DNA of 64,000 nt from Helicobacter sp. 12S02634-8 (GCF_002272865.1 NZ_MLAP01000005.1:1-64000), one strand, 5' to 3'; shown: positions 37,416 through 47,886, counted from the first letter of the stretch. The notes: generated by a model not told the origin, from the letters alone. A program made the numbers and translations.

Positions 37416-39908
37416 ATGAAAAGATTTTTTGTATTCTTTTATTTTATTTTACCTCTTTTAGCACAAGGGGCGCCTGATAAATGGGAAGAATTGCCTGCCA
37501 CATACGAGCTCAATTCAGGAGAAACCAAACAAATTGATGTGATGGTAGATAAAAACAAAAATTTTTACAACAAATCTGGCTTCACTTATTCGACCAATGG
37601 CTCCTCTCCCTCAACACTCATACTCCAACCCGATACGACCACATCTATCAGCAGCTTTTATAATGAAAGCACAATCAAAATCAACCCAAACTCCCAACTC
37701 CAGATCCATTTTACAAATACTAATTTTATCTCCAATGCCAACTCTTCATATGCAGTGAGTAAAGGGGCTAGTCTGCAGGTATTGGGCAAGGAATTCACCT
37801 CATATGGTGGGGGAATCTATAACCAAGGCACAATGGAACTCAACCTAAGCTCATCTTTTAATAATGTCATCAATAAAAATGGGACTCAAATCCAAGTGAG
37901 CCAACTTACAAACAATGGTGGGACACTCACCATCAATACACCCAAATTCAATAACGGAGATACGGCTAATGGTATAGGCTCTCAAGGGGTATTTGAAACC
38001 ACAAATGGCGCTACAAGCACGATCATAGTTACAAAAGAGTTCAACAACTTTGGCTATATCTATAAAATACTAAATGGACAAATATCAGGGGATAAAAATC
38101 TCGATGCAATCTCTACTATCAATATCTCCAATCAAAGCACCCTCACAATCCAAAGTGGCAATGTCTATAATGGTGGGACAATAAAAAATAGTATCTATGA
38201 TGATTCTGGTGCGGGTGCGATTAATATCGATGATAGTAAGCTCATTATCCAACAAGCTCTCTTCTCAGAGGGTGCGGGCAAGACACTCAATGCAGCGAGC
38301 GCTTCTAATGCAGTTCGCTCACAAATCCATCTCAAAAACCACAGCACGCTCCAAGTCGGCACTGACTTTACCAACGGAAAATATAGCGATATCCTTTTGT
38401 ATGATGGGAGTCAAATCGAAGTGGGTAATACATTTGAAAGCACAAGTGGGAGCAGGATATTTTTTAGTGGCGATTCTGTGCAGTATGGCAAAATCCAAGC
38501 TAAAGACATCAAAGTCAAAGATGCTACGCTCAAGTTTTTTAAAGGGAGCGCACGCCCCAACAAACCCTATACATTTTTGCAAGCTAGCAATTCTTTAGAA
38601 TTTGATAACACTCTTCTTTCACTCCATGAAGTGACTGCAGAAGATGGCAGCACCAATCAATTCTATCAAGTATCCATCGCACAAAAAGACAATGCCCTCA
38701 CGATTACTTTCATCGATACGACTGCTGGCAAAAAGCTCTCTGAAATCATCGCAGAACAAACACCCCTAACCTCCAATGAAGCCACCATCATTGATGCTAT
38801 CGATACGATCAGCACACAAGGGCATTTAAATGGTTTAGATATTCGCAATCTTGGCAACGCACAAATCAAAGATATGTCTGTGAATATCCAAGAGGGAATC
38901 GCCACCTTTGCACACAGCAAAGATGTTTTGACACAAAGTCGATTCGATACAATCAGAGCCTCGGTTTTTGATCGCATGATTGCATCCCAATCACAGCCCA
39001 TTGTCTTGAGCGCCTTGCCTAGATATGCGAGCAATACCATCGCCCTCCCTAATTCCACTCCCCAATCAGACTACATCTCTCAAGCCTATCCCCGCCCTAT
39101 TCCAGCAGCAAAAAATAATTCTGTATATGCCTCACTCTTAGGGGCTTATCAGACCAACACCACTACAAAAGGCTATAGCTATGGAATCAATGCTGGAATC
39201 GATAAGAAATTCACACCTTATTTGTTTTTAGGTCTTTATACGGGCTATATCGCAAGCAACGCACAATTCACAACCTTAAGCACACGCACGCACAGCTTCC
39301 AACTCGGGGCTTATATGCGAGCGTATCAGCCCATCGGACATATCGGGCTCGAAACTGACACCATCTTGGGCTATGATTATGGAGCAAGCCAAGCAAACAA
39401 GACCATCACCATCGCCACTAACTCCTATGCCCAACACACGCCATATGCCACCCACGCGTTCAATCTCTTAGTCCAATCTGGCCCTAAGTTTGATATTTTC
39501 CATACACACACAATCAAGCCTTATTTAGGGGTCAATCTCTATTATGAAATCAACCACAAAGCCCAAGAGAGGGGAGTATTTGAGAGTGAATATCTTTTCA
39601 AAAATCATTTTTATACACGATTGATTGCGGGGATAGAATATAGAAAATATATGGAAAGGGGTTATTTTTTTATCCGCCCTGCATTTGCATACACCGTTTA
39701 TAGCAATCTCAAAAACATCGAAGTCTTGTTTTTAAACAACACTCTGACAATCCCCACGCCCCCAAAAGAGCACTTCGCTTCTGTGACCATGGGAGGTGAG
39801 ATACCTTTTAGCAAGCAGTTTTTGATCCACCTCAATGCCTCAATGCAAGCTTCAACGCAAAAAAGCTTTGTTATCGGTGGGAGTGCAGCACTCAAATATG
39901 TATTTTAG
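37416..39908 (+). CDS. Autotransporter (type V secretion) outer membrane protein
   Basis: An 830-residue protein. A signal peptide (MKRFFVFFYFILPLLAQGA) is followed by a passenger (about 20-550) rich in Asn, Thr and Ser, with repeated beta-helix-like stretches such as GGTLTINTPKFNNG and ISNQSTLTIQSGNVYNGGTI. The C-terminal 265 residues form a beta-barrel with alternating strands (NNSVYASLLGAY, GYSYGINAGIDKKF, AFNLLVQSGPKF) ending in the outer-membrane signal ALKYVF. The ATG at 37416 has GGAG upstream. The passenger's target is unknown; it is not VacA by anything I recognise. It ends flush against convergent nrdA. Confidence 0.9.
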   Translation: MKRFFVFFYFILPLLAQGAPDKWEELPATYELNSGETKQIDVMVDKNKNFYNKSGFTYSTNGSSPSTLILQPDTTTSISSFYNESTIKINPNSQLQIHFTNTNFISNANSSYAVSKGASLQVLGKEFTSYGGGIYNQGTMELNLSSSFNNVINKNGTQIQVSQLTNNGGTLTINTPKFNNGDTANGIGSQGVFETTNGATSTIIVTKEFNNFGYIYKILNGQISGDKNLDAISTINISNQSTLTIQSGNVYNGGTIKNSIYDDSGAGAINIDDSKLIIQQALFSEGAGKTLNAASASNAVRSQIHLKNHSTLQVGTDFTNGKYSDILLYDGSQIEVGNTFESTSGSRIFFSGDSVQYGKIQAKDIKVKDATLKFFKGSARPNKPYTFLQASNSLEFDNTLLSLHEVTAEDGSTNQFYQVSIAQKDNALTITFIDTTAGKKLSEIIAEQTPLTSNEATIIDAIDTISTQGHLNGLDIRNLGNAQIKDMSVNIQEGIATFAHSKDVLTQSRFDTIRASVFDRMIASQSQPIVLSALPRYASNTIALPNSTPQSDYISQAYPRPIPAAKNNSVYASLLGAYQTNTTTKGYSYGINAGIDKKFTPYLFLGLYTGYIASNAQFTTLSTRTHSFQLGAYMRAYQPIGHIGLETDTILGYDYGASQANKTITIATNSYAQHTPYATHAFNLLVQSGPKFDIFHTHTIKPYLGVNLYYEINHKAQERGVFESEYLFKNHFYTRLIAGIEYRKYMERGYFFIRPAFAYTVYSNLKNIEVLFLNNTLTIPTPPKEHFASVTMGGEIPFSKQFLIHLNASMQASTQKSFVIGGSAALKYVF

Positions 39909-42275
39909 TTATTGGCAGTTGTAGCACTCTACAGACCTATCCATCACATTTTCATCGATACTAGGGCTTTCGCTTCTCAGATAATAAGTCGATTTCAATC
40001 CTAATTTCCACGCTAGCATATAAATATCGTTCAAAAGCTTGCCACTGACTTTTTCAAGGCGCATGAAAATATTAGTGCTCTGCCCTTGGTCGATCCATTT
40101 TTGCCTAATAGCTGCAGCTTTAATCAGCGCAGTCTGATCGATATCATAAGCAGAAGTATAATAATTCCAAGTTTCTAAATTGAGATTGGGGACAACTACA
40201 GGGATAAGCCCACTCAAATTTTCTTCATACCATTTCTTTTTATAGACAGGCTCGATAGTCTGTGTCGTGCCTACGAGAATAGAAATTGAGCTTGTAGGAG
40301 CGATAGCCATTAAATAGCCATTACGCATACCTTGGGCCTTGACAATCTCTCGCAAGCCCCCCCAATCACAGCTATGGCTAAAAAGCCCTCCACGATCAAT
40401 GAGCTTGAGGGCTTCTTTGTTTGCCCGATCGATAGGGAAAATCCCTTGCGACCAGCTAGAGCCCTCATATTGCGGGTATTTGCCCTTTTCTTGTGCCAAA
40501 TGAGAAGAAGACAAAATCGCTTCATAGCTAATCATCTCCATCACTGCATCGATTTTTTCTAAATGCTCTTGTGAGCCCCAATGGATCTTAGCATCAGCAA
40601 GCATTTGTGCCTCCCCCATCACGCCTAAACCAATAGCCCGATTTTGCAAGTTAGTGACCTTGACTTTTTTATTGGGATAAAAATTCAAATCAATCACATT
40701 ATCGAGCATACGAATCGCTATAGGGACAACCCTTTGGATATCTTCTTGTGTGTGGATTTTAGATAGATTCACGCTCGCAAGGTTACACACAGCTGTGCTC
40801 CCCCCTATCTGCTTGCGAGTCGTGATGAATACAGGCTTGCCTTTGAGTGCATCGATACTCGTGAGTTTGTTTGCCTTTTTCTTCACTCCTGCGTCTGTGA
40901 GGACTTCTTGTCTTTCTTCAAAAACCTCCAAGCTCCCATCTGTGTATTCTACTTCGATGACATAATGGCTTGGCGCGGTGTTTTGGAATATCTCTGTGCA
41001 TAGATTGGAGCTGCGAATAATTCCAGCGTGTGCGTTGGGATTGGCACGATTGGCATTATCTTTGAAACACAAAAAAGGCAGCCCTGATTCAAAATAATTC
41101 GTCAAAATCTTCTTCCATAAATCCTTTGCATTGATATGCTCTTTCAATACATTGGGGTCTTTTTCATATTCGAGATATTTTTGCTCAAACGCTTCGCCAT
41201 AAAGCTCAGTGAGTTCTTTGCACTCATAGGGGTCAAACAATGTCCATAGGGCATTTTCTTCAACTCTTTTCATAAACAGATCACAAATCCACACAGCAGG
41301 GAATAAATCGTGCGTCCTACGGCGCTCCTCGCCACTATTTTTACGCAAATCAATAAAATCATTGATATCAGCGTGCCAAATCTCTAAATAAGTCGCAATC
41401 GCCCCTTTGCGCGTGCCTAGCTGATCCACAGCAATGGCTACATCATTAGCGATTTTTAAAAACGGCACCACGCCCCCCGCAGCATTTTTATGCCCATCAA
41501 TAAAGCTCCCTAAAGCCCGCACGCAGCTAAAATCCCAGCCAATCCCTCCACCATATTTGGATAAAAGTGCCATTTCTTTATACGCATCAAAAATCCCCTC
41601 AATATTATCGGGTGTGCTGCCAATATAACAAGAGCTCAGCTGATGGCGCGTTGTCCTTGCGTTTGCTAGAGTTGGTGTCGCAGCAATCACTTCAAACTTA
41701 CTGATAATATCATAAAACTTTAACGCCCACTCATTGGGTTCTTTTTCATTTTGGGCTAAAAACATAGCAATTGCCATGAACATATGCTGGGGCAGTTCAA
41801 TGGGCTTATTCTGCCCATCTTTAATCAAATAGCGATCATATAGCGTCTTAATCCCTAAGTAATTAAACTGCAAATCCCGCTCAGGCTTGATTTGTGCGTT
41901 CAAAAATTCTAAATCATATTTATCTCGCAGACCTTTGAGGATTTTCCCCTCTTTTTCCCCTTGTTCAAAATATGCTTGCAATGTCTGATAACCCGTAAAA
42001 CCGCTCACCTTGTGATAGAGATCATACAAAAACAACCTTGCAGCGACAAAAGTCCAATTGGGTGTATCCACATCGATCTTATCGACAGCAGTTTTGATGA
42101 GAGTTTGCTGGATTTCTTCTGTCGTGATCTTGTCTTTGAAATGGATTTTAGCATCGACTTCTAGCTCGCTTTGACTCACGCCCTCCAAATCTTTCACAGC
42201 ACTAGAGGTATATTTTTGTATTTTTGTAATATCCAATGTTTCTACGCGCCCACTTCTTTTTATAACCGTTATCAC
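39909..42275 (-). CDS. nrdA: Ribonucleoside-diphosphate reductase alpha subunit, class Ia
   Basis: A 788-residue catalytic subunit making deoxyribonucleotides with oxygen-dependent NrdB. The N-terminal ATP-cone (VIKRSGRVETLDITKIQKY) is followed by LSSCYIGSTPDNIEGI, the active-site region SSNLCTEIFQN, CNLASVNLS, and SISILVGTTQTIEPVY. The last residues CYNCQ are the redox-active cysteines recharged by thioredoxin. It starts with GTG, AAGGAG five bases upstream. nrdB is not in the window. The frxA-like gene lies 30 bases upstream. Confidence 0.97.
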   Translation of the reverse strand: MITVIKRSGRVETLDITKIQKYTSSAVKDLEGVSQSELEVDAKIHFKDKITTEEIQQTLIKTAVDKIDVDTPNWTFVAARLFLYDLYHKVSGFTGYQTLQAYFEQGEKEGKILKGLRDKYDLEFLNAQIKPERDLQFNYLGIKTLYDRYLIKDGQNKPIELPQHMFMAIAMFLAQNEKEPNEWALKFYDIISKFEVIAATPTLANARTTRHQLSSCYIGSTPDNIEGIFDAYKEMALLSKYGGGIGWDFSCVRALGSFIDGHKNAAGGVVPFLKIANDVAIAVDQLGTRKGAIATYLEIWHADINDFIDLRKNSGEERRRTHDLFPAVWICDLFMKRVEENALWTLFDPYECKELTELYGEAFEQKYLEYEKDPNVLKEHINAKDLWKKILTNYFESGLPFLCFKDNANRANPNAHAGIIRSSNLCTEIFQNTAPSHYVIEVEYTDGSLEVFEERQEVLTDAGVKKKANKLTSIDALKGKPVFITTRKQIGGSTAVCNLASVNLSKIHTQEDIQRVVPIAIRMLDNVIDLNFYPNKKVKVTNLQNRAIGLGVMGEAQMLADAKIHWGSQEHLEKIDAVMEMISYEAILSSSHLAQEKGKYPQYEGSSWSQGIFPIDRANKEALKLIDRGGLFSHSCDWGGLREIVKAQGMRNGYLMAIAPTSSISILVGTTQTIEPVYKKKWYEENLSGLIPVVVPNLNLETWNYYTSAYDIDQTALIKAAAIRQKWIDQGQSTNIFMRLEKVSGKLLNDIYMLAWKLGLKSTYYLRSESPSIDENVMDRSVECYNCQ

Positions 42276-42305
42276 AAAAGCTCCTTATAATTTCTATATA
42301 TTATT

Positions 42306-42938
42306 TTATTGATATGTAACTAATTCATGTATGTCTAAACGATATTTTTCGGCAGGCTGTGGATGCAGCCGATACCCAAAAGCAACCAACAGCACAATCT
42401 GTTCCAAGCCCCTGTCTATCGCAAAAAGCTCCTCTAGCTTCCTTTGTTCAAAACCCTCAATCGGACAAGAATCAATCCCCATAAACGCCGCACAATTCAT
42501 CATCGAACTTGCCATCAAATATGCTTGTCTGGCTGTCCAATGGATCATATTTTCACCCAACAAATCATTATCACGCAAAAAGCCCTCTATCCTCTGGCAA
42601 TAAGCTTCAAACTTCTCTTTTTGCGCCATCTTTCTGCTTACCAATCTTCTGACATAGTTGCTAGGTGCCCTCAAAGGTGCGATCAAAGATTTGAATACAA
42701 CCAATTCACTCGCACTCGTAATTTGGTCTTGATTCCAGCACAAAGGCTTCATTGCTTCTCGCAAGCCCTTATTTCTAACCACGACCATTCGCGTAGGCTC
42801 TAGTCCCAATGAGCTCGGAGAGAGCTGCCCAGATCGCAAAATCACTTCAAAATCTTCTTTTGGGATTTGCTTATTTGTATCAAACGCCTTGCAAGCGTGC
42901 CTAAAATTCATAGCCTGAATAAATTGATTTTCTTCCAT
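42306..42938 (-). CDS. frxA: NAD(P)H nitroreductase, FrxA-like
   Basis: A 210-residue flavin (FMN) enzyme of the NfsB/FrxA group. SPSSLGLEPTRMVVVRN, MNCAAFMGIDSCPIEGFEQRKLEE and the N-terminal RHACKAFD match my memory of H. pylori FrxA more than RdxA. Such reductases activate metronidazole; their natural substrate is unclear. I chose the ATG at 42938, with AAGGA seven bases upstream, over an earlier in-frame codon. It is 30 bases upstream of nrdA and may be co-transcribed. Confidence 0.85.
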   Translation of the reverse strand: MEENQFIQAMNFRHACKAFDTNKQIPKEDFEVILRSGQLSPSSLGLEPTRMVVVRNKGLREAMKPLCWNQDQITSASELVVFKSLIAPLRAPSNYVRRLVSRKMAQKEKFEAYCQRIEGFLRDNDLLGENMIHWTARQAYLMASSMMNCAAFMGIDSCPIEGFEQRKLEELFAIDRGLEQIVLLVAFGYRLHPQPAEKYRLDIHELVTYQ

Positions 42939-43389
42939 CACATGATCCTTAATTATTTGAGATATACCCATCATATGGATTTAAAGTAAAAATATCCTTT
43001 ATTGTATCAAGCTCTATCATTTTTCTTCAAGATTTTCTAGCACACCATTTGCTATCAACCCCACTAACACAATGCATACAGAATTTCTAAAAAGCTTGTA
43101 TTTTGCATATAACTCAAGAGCCCCCCATAAGCAAAATCTCCTTATCTCCTTTACCCCCTAAAATAAATCATAAAGCCCTGCAACTCTGCTGATCCATCAG
43201 ATACCACACAGCACAATCCCTCAAGATCCCTTGATGATAGAGCCTGCTTTTTGCTTGCCTATTTTTTTAGCCTATCAAAATCTTTTCATATCAGACCAAA
43301 CCCCCTCCTGATACCACCCTCACCCTCACACAAATCATTTGCTTGAATTTGCCCCCTCCCTGATTGATGGTATTTCCTTAGCATTGGGA
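42939..43389. other. Intergenic region between typA and the nitroreductase gene
   Basis: About 450 bases without a supported gene, the longest such gap besides those at the left edge. The minus strand has several RBS-like purine runs, one followed by ATG but stopped after four codons, which suggests decayed coding sequence. The part nearest 42938 holds the nitroreductase promoter. Confidence 0.55.
43001..43009 (-). promoter_or_regulatory. Promoter -10 of the nitroreductase gene
   Basis: On the minus strand TG-A-TACAAT (TACAAT at 43001-43006) is an extended -10 box about 63 bases before the start codon. Confidence 0.45.
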
Positions 43390-45192
43390 TTATTTTTTTG
43401 TCATACGTTTTCTTTGGTTGGGATCGAGGTATTTTTTTCGGATACGAATACTTAAAGGCGTGACCTCTAAAATCTCATCATCTTCAATCCACTCCAAAGC
43501 CCTCTCCAAAGTAAGCTCTCTTGGGGGGACAAGCTTGATAGCATCATCGCTCCCACTCGCACGCATATTCGTGAGGTGTTTGGATTTGATGGGGTTTACA
43601 TCTAAATCATTATCCCGACTATGCTCCCCGATAATCATTCCAACATACACTTTAGTCTGAGGATTGATGAATAAAACACCTCTTTCTTGGATATTAAAAA
43701 GCGAAAATCCTGTTGCCTCGCCATTTTCCATACTGATGAGCGCACCATTTTTGCGAGATTCTACGCTGCCACTATAAGCACGAAACTCCAAAAAAGAGTG
43801 GTTCATCACGCCCTCGCCCTTTGTATCTGTCAGAAATTCACTGCGATAGCCAATCAACCCACGCGCAGGGATTTCAAACTCCAAACGCGTATAGCCATCA
43901 CCCATTGGGTTCATCGCTTTCATCTCTGCTTTTCTGCGGCCAAGCCGTTCGATAATCGTGCCGCTAAAATCTTGGGGAGTATCTACGACAAGATGTTCAA
44001 AAGGCTCGAGTTTCTTGCCCTCTTCTTCTTTGATGATGACTTCAGGCCTTGAAATGCTAAACTCAAAGCCCTCGCGTCTGAGATTTTCTGCCAAAATCGT
44101 GATTTGCAGCTCCCCGCGCCCTGAAACTCTGAATTTCCCCTCGCCCATCTCCTCACAACGCATAGCAATATTGGTCTGCATTTCTTTGAGCAGTCTGTCT
44201 TTGAGTTTATTGGCTGTGACGTGCTTGCCCTCTAGACCTGCAAGAGGTGAATCATTGACAGAAAAATACACGCTCATAGTGGGCTCTTCTAGGTGCATTG
44301 GGTCTAGGGGCATTGGATTATTGGGATCAACAACACTATCGCCAACATCGATCGCACTAAATCCTGCAATTGCGACAATATCGCCTGCTTCAGCTTCATC
44401 AATCTCTGTGCGGGCAAGCCCCAAAAAGCCGATTAATTTAGTGATTCTGCCACTTTCTTTGCTCCCATCGCCTTTAGCAAGCATTACATTTTCACCCTTT
44501 TTGACCCGACCATTGAAAACCCTAGCAATACCGATTTTTCCTACATAATTATCATAATCAAGCGTGAAAATCTGCATTTGCAGTGCATTGCTACTATCGC
44601 CCTCAGGCAATGGCACGCGTTCTAAAATCGTTTCAAAAAGTGGCTCAAGATTCTTTTTTTCATCAGTGAGATTTTTGATCGCATAGCCATCTCTTGCAGC
44701 CGCATACACAACGGGAAAATCTAGCTGTTTATCGCTCGCTCCCATCGCTACAAACAAGTCAAACACCTCATCAACCACGCGATCAGGCTCTGCAGCAGGC
44801 TTGTCTATTTTATTGACAACAACAATGGGGCAAATCCCAAATCCCAAAGCCTTTTTGACCACAAATTTTGTCTGGGGCATTACGCCCTCTTGCGCATCAA
44901 CAAGCAAAAGCACGCCATCAACCATTTTCAACACGCGTTCGACCTCACCACCAAAGTCAGCGTGCCCGGGCGTGTCGATAATATTGATTTTTGTGCCTTT
45001 GTAATGGATCGCTGTATTCTTGGATAAAATTGTGATCCCTCGCTCTTTCTCTAAGTCATTGCTATCCATCACGCGTTCATCGACCTTTTCTCTCTCTCCA
45101 AAAGTCCCAGATTGCGTAAGCAAGCCATCGACTAAAGTCGTTTTTCCGTGGTCTACGTGTGCGATTACAGCGATATTTCTAATATTTTGCAT
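43390..45192 (-). CDS. typA: Ribosome-associated GTPase TypA/BipA
   Basis: A 600-residue translational GTPase involved in ribosome assembly and stress adaptation. G-motifs are [23 protein letters not shown] and VVNKIDKP; the C-terminal half has the EF-G-like domains and [22 protein letters not shown], typical of BipA. The ATG at 45192 has GAGAG upstream; an upstream frame start is not supported. Confidence 0.97.
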   Translation of the reverse strand: MQNIRNIAVIAHVDHGKTTLVDGLLTQSGTFGEREKVDERVMDSNDLEKERGITILSKNTAIHYKGTKINIIDTPGHADFGGEVERVLKMVDGVLLLVDAQEGVMPQTKFVVKKALGFGICPIVVVNKIDKPAAEPDRVVDEVFDLFVAMGASDKQLDFPVVYAAARDGYAIKNLTDEKKNLEPLFETILERVPLPEGDSSNALQMQIFTLDYDNYVGKIGIARVFNGRVKKGENVMLAKGDGSKESGRITKLIGFLGLARTEIDEAEAGDIVAIAGFSAIDVGDSVVDPNNPMPLDPMHLEEPTMSVYFSVNDSPLAGLEGKHVTANKLKDRLLKEMQTNIAMRCEEMGEGKFRVSGRGELQITILAENLRREGFEFSISRPEVIIKEEEGKKLEPFEHLVVDTPQDFSGTIIERLGRRKAEMKAMNPMGDGYTRLEFEIPARGLIGYRSEFLTDTKGEGVMNHSFLEFRAYSGSVESRKNGALISMENGEATGFSLFNIQERGVLFINPQTKVYVGMIIGEHSRDNDLDVNPIKSKHLTNMRASGSDDAIKLVPPRELTLERALEWIEDDEILEVTPLSIRIRKKYLDPNQRKRMTKK

Positions 45193-45223
45193 GGTTCTCT
45201 CTTCGTTTGGAATTAATCCCAAA

Positions 45224-45229
45224 AGTATA
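45224..45229 (-). promoter_or_regulatory. Possible -10 box of typA
   Basis: TATACT on the minus strand, 31 bases upstream of the typA ATG. No good -35. Confidence 0.35.
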
Positions 45230-45293
45230 AGCTATGTCTGCTTAAAATTCCTTATTTTTACAGACAAACCCAGTGGATATTGCGTGGATTTAA

Positions 45294-45308
45294 TGGAACT
45301 ATTTTTGC
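45294..45308 (+). promoter_or_regulatory. Sigma-54 promoter of the fliK-flgD-flgE2 operon
   Basis: TGGAAC (45294-45299), five bases, then TTGC (45305-45308) gives the invariant GG-N10-GC of a sigma-54 (RpoN) -24/-12 promoter. It lies 86 bases upstream of the fliK start. Middle-stage (hook) flagellar genes of Helicobacter are known to use RpoN with the FlgR activator. Confidence 0.8.
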
Positions 45309-45394
45309 TTTTTCTATTTTATCTATACAATCTGTTTGCATATTCAATAGACAAACAGACAGATTGGGTCTAAAACCCTCTTGAAGGAAACTTG

Positions 45395-47053
45395 ATGTTA
45401 GAAAATATCCTCAATACCCCCGCCCCACAAACAGAGTCCTATGAAGCCAAAACACCCATGGGCACAAAAAAGTCAAATGCAAAAACCCAAGAGGACGCAC
45501 AAGCCCTCAACACAAGCAATGAGCCAAACAACGAACCAAAAGAAGCCTTTAAAAATATCTTGCAAAAAAACCTTTCAAAAGAAAAATTAGATTCCAAAGA
45601 ACAGACAAAAAAAGAATCCGATCCAAACAAAATCACTCAAAACACCTCCAAAACAGATGAACAAAAAGCGCTCATAGCCACAAACTCCCCACTCACAAAC
45701 ACACCCCATAAAACTGGGCTCACAACCACCCCAAGCACTCAAGAATCTAAAAATTTAGATACCAAAACCCAGCCTAGCGCACAAACCCTTGTTAATTCTC
45801 AAGCGCTCTCAAAAGATACTCCCTCGCTCAAAACTCCCTTAGATAGCACGACTCAAAACAAGCTCTCAGATATCAAAACACTTGCTGAAGCCAAAAACCT
45901 CCAGCCCCAAAATCTCTCAGCTCAAAACACACCATCTGCCAAAGAAATCCCCACACAAAACATACTCGAACAAAAGCTCAAAACTCAAAGCAAAGCCCAA
46001 GAACCCCAAGAAGACAAGCCCCTATCTGTAGCCCTCAAAACCCTAGCTGCGCTCGATACTAAAGAAATCAAAGCACGCAAAAAATTCAACCAAGCCCATA
46101 AAATCGAATACAAAACAGAGGGCAAAAGCGAAAAAATAGCCATCATCGAACGCGGCGCACATCTCCCTAAAAATATCATTGCTAACAAACTAGACACACA
46201 AGACACACAAAAGCCCAACGCCAAAGATATGTTATCAAAAAAGCCCCTCCAAGAAGCTATTTCACAAGCCTTTATCAAAGAAATCAAGCCCAAAACAAGC
46301 GCCATTAGCTCCAAACTCCAAGAGGGGACTGAAGAAAATACACAAAAAAAAACTAAAAAGCCCTCCCCCACACCCTTAAATCAGCCCAATGCGCCTTTTG
46401 GACTCAATGCAAAACCCCAAGATACCCGACTCACTCCCCTCCAATCGCTACAATCACAAGCAGACCAGATCCAAGCAGATAACGAAGAGATTTTAAAGAC
46501 TGAAAATACCCATAAAAAGCAAAACAACACCCAAGCACAAAAAAGCAAAGAACTCCTCTTGCAAGAAACAAGCAAACCCAAAGACTCTACACCCACGCTC
46601 GGGCTCGCTTCCTTGCAAAATGACCTGATTTATAAAAGCACACAAGCCAAAGAAACCATCAAAAATTTCACACAAAATTTCAAAGAAGAACTCAAGAAAT
46701 TCAAACCCCCTATGAGCAAAATCTCCCTAGAGCTCTACCCAGAAAAGATTGGCAAACTCGAACTCACCATCAAGCAAACAGGCAATAACCTCCAAGTGAG
46801 CGTTATCTCCAACCAACAAGCCATTGCTTTGTTTGTCCAAAATCAGCTCGAACTCAAGCAAAACCTCGCTTTTATAGGTTTTGAAAATATTGATTTGAAT
46901 TTTTCTTCTCAAGGGGATTCAAGCCATAGCCACAACCCTGAGGGCAAGGATACAAAAAGGAACAAAAATAGCTTGCAATCCTATCAAGAAGTCAAAAATA
47001 TATCTCAAATCCCATATGACACGATGGAAATCACAATTCCAAAATATGCATAG
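45395..47053 (+). CDS. fliK: Flagellar hook-length control protein FliK
   Basis: A 552-residue protein. About the first 430 residues are low-complexity, rich in Lys, Gln, Asn, Thr and Pro, suitable for a secreted molecular ruler. The C-terminal part (about 450-515; KISLELYPEKIGKLELTIKQ and NQLELKQNLAFIGFENIDL) is the FliK C-terminal domain that switches export from hook to filament subunits at FlhB. The ATG at 45395 has AAGGA six bases upstream. The position before flgD matches HP0906 in H. pylori. Confidence 0.92.
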   Translation: MLENILNTPAPQTESYEAKTPMGTKKSNAKTQEDAQALNTSNEPNNEPKEAFKNILQKNLSKEKLDSKEQTKKESDPNKITQNTSKTDEQKALIATNSPLTNTPHKTGLTTTPSTQESKNLDTKTQPSAQTLVNSQALSKDTPSLKTPLDSTTQNKLSDIKTLAEAKNLQPQNLSAQNTPSAKEIPTQNILEQKLKTQSKAQEPQEDKPLSVALKTLAALDTKEIKARKKFNQAHKIEYKTEGKSEKIAIIERGAHLPKNIIANKLDTQDTQKPNAKDMLSKKPLQEAISQAFIKEIKPKTSAISSKLQEGTEENTQKKTKKPSPTPLNQPNAPFGLNAKPQDTRLTPLQSLQSQADQIQADNEEILKTENTHKKQNNTQAQKSKELLLQETSKPKDSTPTLGLASLQNDLIYKSTQAKETIKNFTQNFKEELKKFKPPMSKISLELYPEKIGKLELTIKQTGNNLQVSVISNQQAIALFVQNQLELKQNLAFIGFENIDLNFSSQGDSSHSHNPEGKDTKRNKNSLQSYQEVKNISQIPYDTMEITIPKYA

Positions 47054-47061
47054 GAGTTCTC

Positions 47062-47886
47062 ATGGCTATTGATCTTGCCGAAGTCACTGGAGCTAAAGCT
47101 GCAGCCGCACAGAAAAAAACCGAACAACCCAAAGTCGCAAATGGATTGGATAAAGATGCTTTCATGAAATTATTTTTAGAGCAACTCAAAAACCAAGACC
47201 CCACTGCCCCTATGGAAACAGATAAAATCATCACACAAACTGCCCAGCTCACTCAAGTAGAAATGCAAGAAGAAAACAAAAAGACAATGAAGGAAGTGGC
47301 TGAAGCCATGCAATCCACTAAAGACACCAACCAATCGCTCAAAGACTTCCAAAGCACGCTCAAAGAAACATTAGAAAACCTCGATAAGGGACTGCAAGCG
47401 CGTAGAGAATCTGATACAAAACTAGCCCAAGTCCAAGCCCTAAATACCGTGGCAATGATTGGCAAAATTGCTGAAACTGACATCAATGGGGTCAATATCA
47501 AAGGAGCAGGAGAAGTGCATTTTACCCTCTATTTTGATACGCCCATTGACACAAAAGAGGGCAAAGCAGAAATCCAAATTTTTGACAAAGACAAGCAGCT
47601 CATACGCACAATTCCCCTCGCTAGCCAAGATGGGAAAAGCGGCTATATCCCCTTTAGTTGGGATGGGCTTGATACAAATGGCAAGCAAGTCCCTGAGGGG
47701 AGTTATGAAATATTTGCTCAATACAACCTCGATCCCAAAACCAAGCAATACCACCAAACACGTGTAGGAAGAGGTGAGGTAGAAAGCGTGCTTTTTAACA
47801 AAGGCGAGCCAATGCTGCGTATGGGAGAGATGGTCTTGCCTTTAGAGAGTGCTATTGAGTTTTATGACAAGGAAAAGGCATTATGA
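47062..47886 (+). CDS. flgD: Flagellar hook cap/scaffold protein FlgD
   Basis: 274 residues. The N-terminal motif DKDAFMKLFLEQLKNQDPTAPMETDKIITQTAQLTQVE is diagnostic, followed by a helical region and a C-terminal beta domain (IPFSWDGLDTNGKQVPEGSYEIFAQYNL). FlgD caps the growing hook. It lies 8 bases after fliK and overlaps flgE2 by 4 bases. Confidence 0.96.
   Translation: MAIDLAEVTGAKAAAAQKKTEQPKVANGLDKDAFMKLFLEQLKNQDPTAPMETDKIITQTAQLTQVEMQEENKKTMKEVAEAMQSTKDTNQSLKDFQSTLKETLENLDKGLQARRESDTKLAQVQALNTVAMIGKIAETDINGVNIKGAGEVHFTLYFDTPIDTKEGKAEIQIFDKDKQLIRTIPLASQDGKSGYIPFSWDGLDTNGKQVPEGSYEIFAQYNLDPKTKQYHQTRVGRGEVESVLFNKGEPMLRMGEMVLPLESAIEFYDKEKAL

Noticed and set aside
45439-46596. Several antisense frames within fliK rich in Cys, Ser and Phe
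   Set aside because: Mirror of the Lys/Gln/Thr-rich FliK linker; not independent genes.
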